Shown piece by piece: positions 25,995-35,014 of a DNA stretch of 64,000 bases. Position 1 is the stretch's first letter. Each line of letters starts with the position of its first letter. The notes beneath the pieces were generated by a model, which was given only the letters and a program-made list of their open reading frames with translations, did no database searches and was not told the DNA's origin. The translations under genes were made by a program, and so were the position numbers. This DNA comes from Candidatus Thiothrix anitrata (GTDB taxonomy: Bacteria > Pseudomonadota > Gammaproteobacteria > Thiotrichales > Thiotrichaceae), in NCBI RefSeq assembly GCF_017901155.1, contig NZ_CP072800.1, forward strand, positions 2,321,283 through 2,385,282. Direction: 5' to 3'.

Positions 25995-26819
25995 TTATTG
26001 AATTGTCAAATTGACATCGGAACCAAATACTTGCCCGCTGCTATTATCCTCAGCAGCAAGCAGTGCTTTGTAATTGCCGGGTTTTAATTTATTCAAGGCA
26101 ATGCTGAATGTTTCACGCTCATTGACGTAAAGCCCTTGGGTGCTGGCTTCAAATTTACCAATATTATTGCCATCGGTGCTGAATACATCGAGCCATACTT
26201 TAGGACGACTGTGACGTGTGCCTGTGTTTTTTACATTGACATGGAAGGCACGTCCGCCTTTGGCATCTTTGGCGACTTGTGGCGCATCAAATACCAAATT
26301 TGCCGCACCTTGATTGCCCACATTGGTGAGGACTTGTACCGCGTAACGGACTTTTTGATGAATCGTTAGGGTTGGTTTATCACTCGTGGAAGGTGCAAGT
26401 TGTGATTCCGATGATTTATTGGAAACAGGTTCAAGCATTAACATGCTCCAATATGAACCACTCACATTACCGCCGGGAACTTGCAAGGTGTACGCTACTG
26501 TTTGGCTTGCACCGGGGGCAAGCATCACGCGATCGGTGCCAAGGTTAATCCAATTTGCATTAGAGCGGGCATGGCTACCTGTGCCGGGTGCGTATTCAGT
26601 GCTACCGTCAGCTTTGACTTTGACATCTTCTTGGTAGATTTTGACCTCAGCAGGTTCGTTGCTGGTGTTCTTTAATTCCAGTACACCACTGATTGTGCCA
26701 CCGGGGTTAACGGTGTACTCATGAGAAAGGCCACCATTGAGCATGATTGCGGCATAAGCGGGTTGCATAAATAGGCATGGCAAAGCCACCGCCATGCTGG
26801 TCAAAAAAAGGTGTTTCAT
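25995..26819 (-). CDS. Periplasmic Ig-fold chaperone-like protein
   Basis: The 274-residue product has a signal peptide (cut near QPAYA|AIM). Two Ig-like parts follow: LSHEYTVNPGGTISGVLELK to about residue 150 (MLAPGASQTVAYTLQVP, GSYWSMLMLEP) and a second to the end (FHVNVKNTGTRHSRPKVWLD). The first part resembles periplasmic pilus chaperones and DUF916-type surface proteins in its handling of strands and the basic/hydrophobic mix, but the usual FimC motifs are not clear. It lies between a subunit-like gene and the usher-like gene (20-nt gap), the place of the chaperone in chaperone-usher operons. The chaperone role is inferred. Confidence 0.55.
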   Translation of the reverse strand: MKHLFLTSMAVALPCLFMQPAYAAIMLNGGLSHEYTVNPGGTISGVLELKNTSNEPAEVKIYQEDVKVKADGSTEYAPGTGSHARSNANWINLGTDRVMLAPGASQTVAYTLQVPGGNVSGSYWSMLMLEPVSNKSSESQLAPSTSDKPTLTIHQKVRYAVQVLTNVGNQGAANLVFDAPQVAKDAKGGRAFHVNVKNTGTRHSRPKVWLDVFSTDGNNIGKFEASTQGLYVNERETFSIALNKLKPGNYKALLAAEDNSSGQVFGSDVNLTIQ

Positions 26820-26850
26820 TGTTAAGCCCCTGTTGCGTAATGTGTCGTTG

Positions 26851-27294
26851 TTATGGTGTAACGACGCGGTACTGTATCTCGATGTTTTTTGTGCCTGTGC
26901 CGTCGGTTACGTCAAAATTCTTGATCATGAAGTCAAGCGGAATGTTGGCGTGATTGCCTGTTCCGCTGAAAATTTCTTGTTCACTGTTAGTCAGTGTTTT
27001 GTAACTACAGTTAGATACCGTGCCAGGACGGCATCGCACATCAATGCTAATCCCAGTGACACTGGTGCTTGCCACCACTTTCCATGTATCCGTCGGGTTC
27101 ATCAGTCCGCTGATACTGACTGTGGCCGTAGTCGGTAGCTCGCTTTCCAGTGTCGAGGGATAGTACATACCAGCATCCATAACACTATTTGGCAACGAGT
27201 AATCCCAACCTGTCACACTAATCTCAGTAGCGTATCCAGTTGTTGTGGTAATAGTTAATACCAACAGCAAGCACTTATGAAGCCAGAATTGCAT
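26851..27294 (-). CDS. Exported fibre-subunit-like protein B
   Basis: The 147-residue product has a signal peptide (cut near TTGYA|TEIS). The mature part contains a Cys pair (DVRCRPGTVSNCSY) and ends KNIEIQYRVVTP, a terminal strand like those of the three other subunits. Its N-terminal region (ISVTGWDYSLPNSVMD) differs from the VPKV motif of the others, so it may be a distinct adaptor or adhesin. It is the second gene of the cluster, just after the hairpin at 27317. Confidence 0.55.
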   Translation of the reverse strand: MQFWLHKCLLLVLTITTTTGYATEISVTGWDYSLPNSVMDAGMYYPSTLESELPTTATVSISGLMNPTDTWKVVASTSVTGISIDVRCRPGTVSNCSYKTLTNSEQEIFSGTGNHANIPLDFMIKNFDVTDGTGTKNIEIQYRVVTP

Positions 27295-27316
27295 TTGTAC
27301 AAAACCCCTAGCAAGT

Positions 27317-27340
27317 CATAGGGAATAATTATCCCCTATG
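27317..27340 (-). terminator. Near-perfect 24-bp palindrome after the first subunit gene
   Basis: CATAGGG and CCCTATG flank an ATAATTAT core with one mismatched pair. It lies between the first subunit gene and the rest of the operon. Such a hairpin can cause partial termination or protect the upstream mRNA, giving much more of the first product than of the assembly proteins. There is no strong T-run directly after it. Confidence 0.5.
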
Positions 27341-27363
27341 ATCGTGTTTAATACTGGTAAAGA

Positions 27364-27894
27364 TTAAGAGTCTACACTTAGGGTATAGGTAACAGTGATG
27401 GTTGTAGGTGATGCAGTGTAACCGATCATTTCGGTAGGGCTTGTTGGGCCAAAGCTATAGGTGATGCCATCCGTAACGGTATTTGCAACATTACCAATAC
27501 CAGTAATGAGATCCGAAGCAGTAGGATTTGCTCCTGTCAATGTTTTCGCCGCAGGTGTAGCACCCGTAATGCCAGTAGCCAATGGTGTGATTGTCAGTGT
27601 TCCCCCTGTTGGAATAGTGCCAGTAACTGAAACATCAATTTTACGTTTTTTGGTGCCACCACTTTCTGTATTTGCACTGATTTTATAATCGGTTGTTGCT
27701 GTTGTGGGGGTGAAGTTATCCCCTGCTGCACCCGGTATGGCAAGACTAAGGTCTTCAGTAGCATCAACAATGTTAAGTAACGCGACTTCAGGAACAGTGA
27801 CTGTCACTGTCTGATTATCAGACCCTGTTGCGGCGAAAGCAGAAGGTGCAGCGAGGATTGCTGCGAGTGAAAGTGCGAGTAGTTTCTTGTTCAT
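27364..27894 (-). CDS. Exported fibre-subunit-like protein A (probable major subunit)
   Basis: The 176-residue product has a signal peptide (MNKKLLALSLAAILAAPSAFA, cut before ATGSD). The mature protein is Thr/Ala/Gly-rich without Cys, starting QTVTVTVPEVALLNIVDA and ending TTITVTYTLSVDS. Both ends match the subunits at 22105 and 22581. Being promoter-proximal, Cys-free, of simple composition and followed by a hairpin, it is the best candidate for an abundant structural subunit. The family is not recognised; an S-layer- or sheath-like surface protein is an alternative. Confidence 0.6.
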   Translation of the reverse strand: MNKKLLALSLAAILAAPSAFAATGSDNQTVTVTVPEVALLNIVDATEDLSLAIPGAAGDNFTPTTATTDYKISANTESGGTKKRKIDVSVTGTIPTGGTLTITPLATGITGATPAAKTLTGANPTASDLITGIGNVANTVTDGITYSFGPTSPTEMIGYTASPTTITVTYTLSVDS

Positions 27895-27942
27895 GTTAAA
27901 CCCTATATTTTTGTTGAATTGTTAGAAGTTGTTTTTTGTTCT

Positions 27943-27959
27943 AGGTTAAAAGTTAACCT
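27943..27959. promoter_or_regulatory. AGGTTAA-N3-TTAACCT inverted repeat (probable operator)
   Basis: A perfect 7-bp inverted repeat lies in the 180-bp gap between the divergent subunit operon and the XRE gene. It is 49 bp upstream of the subunit A start. A TTGACA (27987-27982) and a TATGAT (27971-27966) occur on the minus strand close by, though their spacing (10 bp) is not standard. It is a natural binding site for the adjacent XRE protein. Confidence 0.45.
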
Positions 27960-28074
27960 GAGTGGATCATACACAAAAAAGTGTCAAATGGGCTTGACGA
28001 TTTGCCATCATTGCTGGTAAAAATATACCCATATAAAATACTGATAATGAATATTGAGCAAAGTAGGGGGCTTT

Positions 28075-28314
28075 ATGTCAGCGGAAGCGTTGTCTTTGTT
28101 TTTGCGTAAGCAAATGCGTCATCGGGGACTTTCTAACACACAAGTCGCACAATTGGCGGGTATTTCCCGGCAAACTTGGTATAACATCCTGAATTCAGAA
28201 ATAAAAGAAACCAAAATTTCAACATTGATTCGTGTTGCGGAAGTGTTAGAGGTGCGTCCGTTACAGTTGTTGGATGTCTATTTCGATGGTCGTGTCTCTA
28301 ACTTGGCGGCGTGA
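28075..28314 (+). CDS. XRE-family transcriptional regulator
   Basis: ATG 28075 is chosen because AGGGGG precedes it. The 79-residue product is almost only a helix-turn-helix (MRHRGLSNTQVAQLAGISRQ, then TWYNILNSEIKETKISTLIR and VAEVLEVRPLQLL). It is divergent from the exported-subunit operon and 9 nt upstream of the flotillin-like gene. Control of the surface-protein operon through the inverted repeat at 27943 is likely but inferred. Confidence 0.75.
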   Translation: MSAEALSLFLRKQMRHRGLSNTQVAQLAGISRQTWYNILNSEIKETKISTLIRVAEVLEVRPLQLLDVYFDGRVSNLAA

Positions 28315-28323
28315 TTTGATGTC

Positions 28324-29238
28324 ATGAATATTATCAGTCAATTTTATTATGAAGGGTTGGTTGTGGCGACAGCAGGGGTATTGATGTTGTTGTTATACTG
28401 GTTATATTTTCGCCCATCCGCAGGTTCGGCTTATTTGCGTACCGGTTGGGGTCAACCGTTGGTGTTGTTACAAAAAGGTGCGTTTGTTATTCCCGGGTTA
28501 CACCGTTTAACACCACTTGATCTGCAAACTCGTAGTTTGGAATTGGTATTGTCAGGTGAGAATTCTTTACGTACTAAGGATTTGCTGCGGGTAGATATGA
28601 GCTTGATTGCTAGCGTGCGCATAGAGGCGACACCAGAACAGCTTTTGAAAGCGGGGGGCGTGTTGCAAAAAGCGGAGTGGCAAGATCTGAGTGTGTGGTG
28701 GGAAATGGAGTGTAAAGGCGCGGCGGCTACGTTGGTTGCGAGGATGACACTGGAAAATTTGCACCAACAACGTCAAGAAATATTGAAGTGTCTAACGTCT
28801 ATTTTAGCAGCGCGTTTACAGAGTTGTGGTTTGCAGTTGGTCGCGCTGACTATGCCAGTTTTAGCGGAAACGGATAGCCGCTATTACGAGACAGCAAGTT
28901 GGATGGATGCAAAAGGTTTGGCTTTGTTGGAGAGTAGACGTTGGGATTATCGTAAACAATCCCACTTGCAACAGCGTCAATCTGAGTTAATGTTACGTCG
29001 TACTAATTTTGAAAGTGCTTTGCAGTGTATGGAATGGGAACGTGGCGAATTTCTGGCACGTTTGCAGCATCTGCATTTTAAGGCTGAAGCCGATGCCAAA
29101 GCAGAGCAGGCATTGGAGGAAATTCATGTCGCTAGGGCGTTAGCATCAGAAATGATTCAACGGGATGTGGTTTTAACTCGCCTGCAAACACAACAAGAAT
29201 TGGTAGCTGCACAGTCTGCATTTACTGAGAAGGTTTAA
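28324..29238 (+). CDS. SPFH/band-7 (flotillin-like) membrane protein
   Basis: The 304-residue product has an N-terminal transmembrane segment (LVVATAGVLMLLLYWLYF). An SPFH-like domain follows (about 35-170: VLLQKGAFVIPGLHRLTPLD, LRTKDLLRVDMSLIASVRIE), then a charged coiled coil rich in Ala/Glu/Gln to the end. It is shorter than typical flotillins (about 450-500 residues). SPFH proteins form membrane scaffolds. It is co-directional with the XRE gene and ends at a strong hairpin; a link with the exported cluster is only positional. Confidence 0.7.
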   Translation: MNIISQFYYEGLVVATAGVLMLLLYWLYFRPSAGSAYLRTGWGQPLVLLQKGAFVIPGLHRLTPLDLQTRSLELVLSGENSLRTKDLLRVDMSLIASVRIEATPEQLLKAGGVLQKAEWQDLSVWWEMECKGAAATLVARMTLENLHQQRQEILKCLTSILAARLQSCGLQLVALTMPVLAETDSRYYETASWMDAKGLALLESRRWDYRKQSHLQQRQSELMLRRTNFESALQCMEWERGEFLARLQHLHFKAEADAKAEQALEEIHVARALASEMIQRDVVLTRLQTQQELVAAQSAFTEKV

Positions 29239-29260
29239 CCGTGCGGGGGAGTGCAAAACG

Positions 29261-29299
29261 CTTTTGTGGTGCTGAACAAGGGTTTCAGCACCACAAAAG
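29261..29299. terminator. 16-bp perfect hairpin between convergent genes
   Basis: CTTTTGTGGTGCTGAA (29261-29276) pairs perfectly with TTCAGCACCACAAAAG (29284-29299) over a 7-nt loop. The A/T-rich stem base gives a T-run on both strands, fitting a bidirectional terminator for the flotillin-like gene and prpE. Confidence 0.8.
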
Positions 29300-29311
29300 A
29301 TTGAAGTTGTA

Positions 29312-31201
29312 TTATTTAATCACAGCTCTCTCGCGCAGCAACGCCTCAATCTCCGGCATGATGCTGACATCATCAATGGTAGACGGCACAGCATACGCTT
29401 CACCATTCACCATCTGACGCATACTCTTACGCAGGATTTTGCCCGAACGGGTTTTCGGTAGGCGTTTGACCACGTAGGTGTCCTTGTAGCAGGCAATTGC
29501 GCCAATGCTGTTACGGATCATTTGCGTCAATTCCTTCGCGAGCGTTGCCTCGTCGATTTCCACGCCGGTTTTTAGCACCACCAGCCCCATTGGGATTTGG
29601 CCTTTCAGGTCATCATCGCGTGCAATAACCGCGCATTCAGCGACTGCCGGATGCCCGCCAACGACTTCTTCCATTTCGCCAGTGGATAGTCGATGACCCG
29701 CCACGTTCATTACATCATCGACACGCCCCATGACGAAAACATAGCCATCTTGGTCGATATAGCCACCGTCACCGCTGGCGTAGTAGCCGTCAAAGGTTTG
29801 CAGGTAGCCGGATTTGAACTTCTCAACGTCACCCCATACGGTCGCCAAACAGCTTGGTGGCAGCGGCAGTTTGAGTGCGATGTAACCCTGTTCGCCAGAC
29901 GGCAGTTGTACGCCGTTTTCGTCCAGAATCTGCACATTGAAACCGGGGCTAGGTACAGTGGAAGATCCTAGTTTGACCGGCATTGGCTCTACACCTTGCA
30001 GGTTGGCAGTAATGCCCCAACCGGTTTCAGTTTGCCACCAGTGGTCAATTACCGGTTTGCCGGATTTTTCCATCAGCCATTCTTGTGTCGGTGGGTCTAG
30101 GCGTTCGCCAGCGGAGAAAATTGCTACCAGCTTGCTCAGATCATATTGTTTGATGAACGCGCCTTCAGAGTCTTCCTTCTTAATCGCACGGAACGCAGTC
30201 GGTGCGGTGAACAGCGTTTTCACCCCGTATTCTTCGCAGATGCGCCAGAATGCACCCGCATCCGGGGTCATGATCGGCTTGCCTTCGTAAACAATCGTGG
30301 TACAACCGCGCAGCAACGGTGCATACACAATGTAGGAATGCCCTACGACCCAGCCCACGTCAGACGCAGCCCAGAATACATCGCCCTTGTCGACGTTGTA
30401 GATGGCTTGCATGGAATAGTTCATTGCTACCGCATGACCGCCATTCTCACGCACCACGCCCTTAGGCTTGCCAGTTGTGCCGGAGGTGTAAAGAATGTAC
30501 AGCGGGTCAGTGCCTTTCACAGGAACGCAGTCCGCTGGAGTAGCTGTTGCCATCAACGCATCCCACTCGTAGTCACGCCCAGCAATCAGCGGGGAAGTGG
30601 CTTGCGGACGTTGGAAAATGATGCAGCTTTGCGGCTTGTGTGCAGACAAATTAATCGCTTTGTCGAGTAGCGGTTTGTACTCAATCACGCGCTTGATCTC
30701 AATCCCGCAAGAGGCAGAAATCATCACTTTCGGTTGCGCATCTTCGATCCGCTGTGCCAATTCAGGCGCAGCAAACCCACCAAACACCACGGAATGGATT
30801 GCGCCCAAACGTGCGGTTGCCAACATGCTAATCACCGCTTCAGGGATCATCGGCATGTAAATGATAACGCGGTCGCCTTTTTCTACACCCAAACCTGCCA
30901 GCATACCCGCCGCTTTAGCGACTTCATCGCGCAATTCGGTATAGGTGTAGGTTTTCTTGGTATCAGTAACCGGCGAGTCGTAAATGATCGCGACTTGATC
31001 GCCACGCCCATTTTCAACGTGGTAATCCAGTGCCATGTGCGCAGTGTTCATTTCACCATCGGCAAACCAGTGGTAGATACCGTGTTCGTCTTGCGACAGG
31101 ATTTTCTCAGGGGCTTTAAACCACTTCAGATTGTCAGCTTTCTCTTTCCAGAAACCTTCTGGGTCGTTCATCGAGCGGTCGTATTCTGCTTGGTAACTCA
31201 T
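29312..31201 (-). CDS. prpE: Propionyl-CoA synthetase
   Basis: The enzyme activates propionate to propionyl-CoA using ATP. The 629-residue product is an acyl-CoA synthetase with the AMP-binding motif YTSGTTGKPKGVVR, WWQTETGWG, and the catalytic Lys in KTRSGKILRKSMRQ near the C-terminus (a site often controlled by acetylation). WAASDVGWVVGHSYIVYAPL is typical of acetyl/propionyl-CoA synthetases, and the operon context favours propionate. It is the last gene of the methylcitrate operon, 22 nt after prpF. Confidence 0.93.
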   Translation of the reverse strand: MSYQAEYDRSMNDPEGFWKEKADNLKWFKAPEKILSQDEHGIYHWFADGEMNTAHMALDYHVENGRGDQVAIIYDSPVTDTKKTYTYTELRDEVAKAAGMLAGLGVEKGDRVIIYMPMIPEAVISMLATARLGAIHSVVFGGFAAPELAQRIEDAQPKVMISASCGIEIKRVIEYKPLLDKAINLSAHKPQSCIIFQRPQATSPLIAGRDYEWDALMATATPADCVPVKGTDPLYILYTSGTTGKPKGVVRENGGHAVAMNYSMQAIYNVDKGDVFWAASDVGWVVGHSYIVYAPLLRGCTTIVYEGKPIMTPDAGAFWRICEEYGVKTLFTAPTAFRAIKKEDSEGAFIKQYDLSKLVAIFSAGERLDPPTQEWLMEKSGKPVIDHWWQTETGWGITANLQGVEPMPVKLGSSTVPSPGFNVQILDENGVQLPSGEQGYIALKLPLPPSCLATVWGDVEKFKSGYLQTFDGYYASGDGGYIDQDGYVFVMGRVDDVMNVAGHRLSTGEMEEVVGGHPAVAECAVIARDDDLKGQIPMGLVVLKTGVEIDEATLAKELTQMIRNSIGAIACYKDTYVVKRLPKTRSGKILRKSMRQMVNGEAYAVPSTIDDVSIMPEIEALLRERAVIK

Positions 31202-31223
31202 TGTAATCTCCTCCTCCTAACTA

Positions 31224-32402
31224 TTAAAAACTGTCGCCCGGAATGCGTACCCAGCCTTCCATCAACACCCGCGCACTGCGGCTCATCACGACTTTTTCCA
31301 CTTTCCAGTCGCCGTTGGTTGCGCTAGCAGCCGCACCCACTTTCAACGTACCGGAAGGGTGTCCGAAGGTCACAACACTGCGATCACCACCGCCAGCAGC
31401 AAGGTTGACCAAGGTACCGGGAATCGCAGCGGCTGTACCAATAGCAACAGCAGCCGTACCCATCATCGCGTGGTGCAATTTGCCCATCGACAAAGCGCGA
31501 ACGTTCAAATCAATGTCGGTTGCGTTGATCTGTTTGCCACTGGATGAAACATAAGCTTCGGGTTTGCCAACAAACGCGACTTTCGGCGTGTGCTGACGAC
31601 CTGCGGCTTCGGCAACATCCGTAATCAAGCCCATTTTCACCGCACCGTAAGCGCGGATGGTTTCAAACATCGCCAGTGCTTTGGCATCGCCGTTGATAGC
31701 GTCTTGCAATTCGCAGCCGGTGTAACCAATATCTGCCGCGTTCAAGAATACGGTCGGGATGCCAGCATTGATCATGGTGGCTTGGAATGTGCCAACACCG
31801 GGGACTTCCAGCTCATCCACCAGATTGCCAGTGGGGAACATTGCATCAGTGGCATCCACCGGGCTGATGAATTCCACTTGCACTTCTGCTGCTGGGAAGG
31901 TCACGCCATCCAGCTCGAAATCGCCGGTTTCCTGCACTTCGCCATTGGTCATTGGCACGTTAGCGATAATGGTTTTCTGGATGTTTTTCTGCCAGATGCG
32001 TACCAGGGCAATGCCGTTTTGCGGTAAGCGTTCGGCATCCACCAAGCCGTTATTGATGGCGAAAGAGCCGACCGCAGCGGTTAAATTGCCGCAGTTGCCG
32101 CTCCAGTCCACGAAGGCTTTGTCGATGGCTACTTGACCAAACAGGTAATCCACGTCATGGTCGGGCTGTTCGCTTTTCGCCAGAATCACGGTTTTGCTGG
32201 TGCTGGAAGTCGCGCCACCCATGCCGTCGGTTTGTTTGCCGTAAGGGTCAGGGCTGCCGATGACGCGCAACAGGATTGCGTCACGCGCTGCACCGGGGAC
32301 TTGCGCCGCTTCAGGTAAGTCGGTCAGTTTGAAAAACACACCCTTGGATGTGCCGCCACGCATATACGTAGCGGGGATTTTGATTTGAGGGACATGGGAC
32401 AT
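31224..32402 (-). CDS. prpF: PrpF, 2-methylaconitate isomerase
   Basis: The ATG 32402 overlaps the acnD stop by one base (TAATG), so the longer frame to 32498 is not used. The 392-residue product starts PQIKIPATYMRGGTSKGVFF and contains QTDGMGGATSSTSKT and WSGNCGNLTAAVGSFAIN, hallmarks of the PrpF/DUF453 (AcnD-accessory) family with the diaminopimelate-epimerase fold. The protein isomerises trans- to cis-2-methylaconitate, which AcnD needs. It is between acnD and prpE. Confidence 0.95.
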   Translation of the reverse strand: MSHVPQIKIPATYMRGGTSKGVFFKLTDLPEAAQVPGAARDAILLRVIGSPDPYGKQTDGMGGATSSTSKTVILAKSEQPDHDVDYLFGQVAIDKAFVDWSGNCGNLTAAVGSFAINNGLVDAERLPQNGIALVRIWQKNIQKTIIANVPMTNGEVQETGDFELDGVTFPAAEVQVEFISPVDATDAMFPTGNLVDELEVPGVGTFQATMINAGIPTVFLNAADIGYTGCELQDAINGDAKALAMFETIRAYGAVKMGLITDVAEAAGRQHTPKVAFVGKPEAYVSSSGKQINATDIDLNVRALSMGKLHHAMMGTAAVAIGTAAAIPGTLVNLAAGGGDRSVVTFGHPSGTLKVGAAASATNGDWKVEKVVMSRSARVLMEGWVRIPGDSF

Positions 32403-35005
32403 TACGCATCTGCTCCTTCGAGGAAGTCCTGCGCAAACCGCTGCAATACACCGCCCGCGTTGTACACGCGCACTTCCGCCGCAGTATCCAAACGGCAAGT
32501 CACAGGAATACGCACGGTTTCGCCATTACGACGCTGCATGACTACGGTCAGGTCAGCACGCGGCGCGAGTTCACCTTCCACATCATAGCTTTCGGTGCCG
32601 TCGATGGCGTAAGTCTTGCGCGTTTCGCCAGCCTTGAACTCCAGCGGAAGCACGCCCATACCGACTAGGTTGGTACGATGAATACGCTCGAAACCTTCCG
32701 CCACAATCGCTTCGACACCCGCCAGCCGCACGCCCTTGGCAGCCCAGTCACGGCTGGAACCTTGCCCGTAATCCGCGCCCGCGACAATGATCAGCGGTTG
32801 CTTGCGTTCCATATAGGTTTCGATGGCTTCCCACATACGCATGACAGTGCCTTCCGGTTCGACACGCGCCAAAGAACCTTGCTTCACATTGCCATCCACC
32901 ACTGCCATTTCATTGATCAGTTTAGGGTTGGCGAAGGTAGCACGTTGTGCGGTCAAGTGGTCGCCACGGTGGGTGGCGTAAGAGTTGAAGTCTTCTTCCG
33001 GCAAGCCCATTTTGTGTAGGTATTCACCCGCAGCACTGTTCATCATGATCGCGTTGGACGGCGATAAGTGGTCAGTGGTGATATTGTCGGGCAACACCGC
33101 TAACGGCAGCATTCCTTTCAGAGTACGCTCACCTGCCAATGCACCTTCCCAATACGGGGGACGGCGGATGTAGGTGGACATGGGACGCCAGTCGTACAGC
33201 GGGCTTTTGGCTTCTTCCACTGTGCCCAAATCAAACATCGGGATGTAGATTTGCTTGAACTGCTCCGGCTTAACGCTGGCGGCAACGATTGCGTCGATTT
33301 CTGCATCCGCAGGCCAGATGTCTTTCAGTGTAATCGGGTTGCCGGATGCGTCCGTACCCAGCACGTCTTTTTCGATGTCGAAACGGATTGTTCCGGCAAT
33401 CGCATAAGCCACGACCAGCGGTGGCGAGGCGAGGAACGCTTGCTTGGCATACGGGTGGATGCGCCCGTCAAAGTTACGGTTGCCAGATAATACAGCAGTC
33501 GCGTACAGGTCGCGGTCGATGATTTCTTGCTGGATAACCGGGTCGAGTGCACCTGACATACCGTTACAGGTGGTGCAAGCAAAGCCGACGATACCGAAAC
33601 CCAGTTGTTCCAGTTCAGTCAGCAAACCCGCTTCTTTCAGGTACAGTTCGGCAACTTTAGAACCCGGTGCGAATGAGGATTTGACCCACGGTTTACGTAC
33701 CAGCCCCAGCTTGTTGGCGTTGCGTGCCAGCAAGGCGGCAGCCACCACGTTGCGCGGGTTGGAGGTGTTGGTACAAGACGTAATCGCGGCAATGATCACC
33801 GCGCCATCCGGCATTTTGCCTTCTGCTTCTTCCGCAAGGGCTTTATCCAGATCAACCGCAATACCGCGCTCAGCCAAGTCAGACGTTGGCAAACGGCGGT
33901 GGGGGTTGGAAGGGCCTGCCATGTTACGCACCACGCTAGACAGGTCGAATTCCAGTACACGCGGGTATTTTGCGTCTACCAGTGCATCTGCCCACAAGCC
34001 GGTGGCTTTGGCGTAGTTTTCAACCAGCGCGACTTGCTCCGGTTCACGCCCGGTCAGTTTCAGGTAGTCGATGGTTTGTTCGTCGATGTAGAACATGCCC
34101 GCTGACGCGCCGAATTCCGGGGTCATGTTGGAAATGGTCGCACGGTCGCCGATGGTGAGATTTTTTGCACCTTCGCCGAAGAATTCCAGCCAAGCAGAAA
34201 CCACACGTTCCTTGCGCAGGAATTCGGTGATTGCCAGCACGATGTCGGTGGCGGTGATGCCGGGTTGACGTTTACCAGTCAGTTTCACACCGATAATGTC
34301 GGGTAGGCGCATCATGGAAGGCAAACCCAGCATGACGGTTTCGGCTTCCAGACCACCGACACCGATAGCGATAACGCCGAGTGCGTCAACGTGTGGGGTG
34401 TGCGAGTCAGTGCCGACGCAGGTGTCAGGGAAGGCTACGCCGTCACGCGCTTGAATCACCGGAGACATTTTCTCCAGATTGATCTGGTGCATGATGCCGT
34501 TGCCAGCGGGGATGACATCGACGTTTTTGAACGCGGTTTTCGTCCACTCGATGAAGTGGAAACGGTCTTCGTTACGACGGTCTTCGATGGCGCGGTTTTT
34601 CGCGAATGCGTCAGGGTCGAAACCACCGCATTCGACTGCCAGCGAGTGGTCAACGATCAACTGAGTGGGGACGACAGGGTTTACTTTCGCGGGGTCGCCG
34701 CCTTGGTCGGCAATTGCGTCGCGCAAGCCAGCAAGGTCTACCAGTGCGGTTTGACCGAGGATGTCGTGGCAGACCACGCGGGCGGGATACCAGGGGAAAT
34801 CCAGATCCTGTTTGCCTTCAATCAATTGCTTCAGGGAATCGGTCAGCATTTCCGGTTCGCAACGGCGTACCAGTTGTTCTGCCAAGACGCGGGACGTGTA
34901 AGGCAGGGTTTCGTAGCTGCCGGGCTGGATGGATTCGATCGCTGCGCGGGTGTCGAAGTAGTCCAGTTGTGTGCCGGGGAGCTGTTTACGGTATTCGGTG
35001 TTCAT
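32402..35005 (-). CDS. acnD: 2-Methylcitrate dehydratase, Fe/S-dependent (AcnD)
   Basis: The enzyme dehydrates 2-methylcitrate. The 867-residue aconitase-family protein has Cys ligands of the 4Fe-4S cluster in ITSCTNTSNPRN and FACTTCNGMSG, and the substrate motif GADYGQGSSRDWAAKG in the swivelling domain. Its presence with prpF, and no prpD in the operon, shows the AcnD/PrpF variant of the pathway. It lies 10 nt after prpC. Confidence 0.94.
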   Translation of the reverse strand: MNTEYRKQLPGTQLDYFDTRAAIESIQPGSYETLPYTSRVLAEQLVRRCEPEMLTDSLKQLIEGKQDLDFPWYPARVVCHDILGQTALVDLAGLRDAIADQGGDPAKVNPVVPTQLIVDHSLAVECGGFDPDAFAKNRAIEDRRNEDRFHFIEWTKTAFKNVDVIPAGNGIMHQINLEKMSPVIQARDGVAFPDTCVGTDSHTPHVDALGVIAIGVGGLEAETVMLGLPSMMRLPDIIGVKLTGKRQPGITATDIVLAITEFLRKERVVSAWLEFFGEGAKNLTIGDRATISNMTPEFGASAGMFYIDEQTIDYLKLTGREPEQVALVENYAKATGLWADALVDAKYPRVLEFDLSSVVRNMAGPSNPHRRLPTSDLAERGIAVDLDKALAEEAEGKMPDGAVIIAAITSCTNTSNPRNVVAAALLARNANKLGLVRKPWVKSSFAPGSKVAELYLKEAGLLTELEQLGFGIVGFACTTCNGMSGALDPVIQQEIIDRDLYATAVLSGNRNFDGRIHPYAKQAFLASPPLVVAYAIAGTIRFDIEKDVLGTDASGNPITLKDIWPADAEIDAIVAASVKPEQFKQIYIPMFDLGTVEEAKSPLYDWRPMSTYIRRPPYWEGALAGERTLKGMLPLAVLPDNITTDHLSPSNAIMMNSAAGEYLHKMGLPEEDFNSYATHRGDHLTAQRATFANPKLINEMAVVDGNVKQGSLARVEPEGTVMRMWEAIETYMERKQPLIIVAGADYGQGSSRDWAAKGVRLAGVEAIVAEGFERIHRTNLVGMGVLPLEFKAGETRKTYAIDGTESYDVEGELAPRADLTVVMQRRNGETVRIPVTCRLDTAAEVRVYNAGGVLQRFAQDFLEGADA

Positions 35006-35014
35006 ATTTATCCC

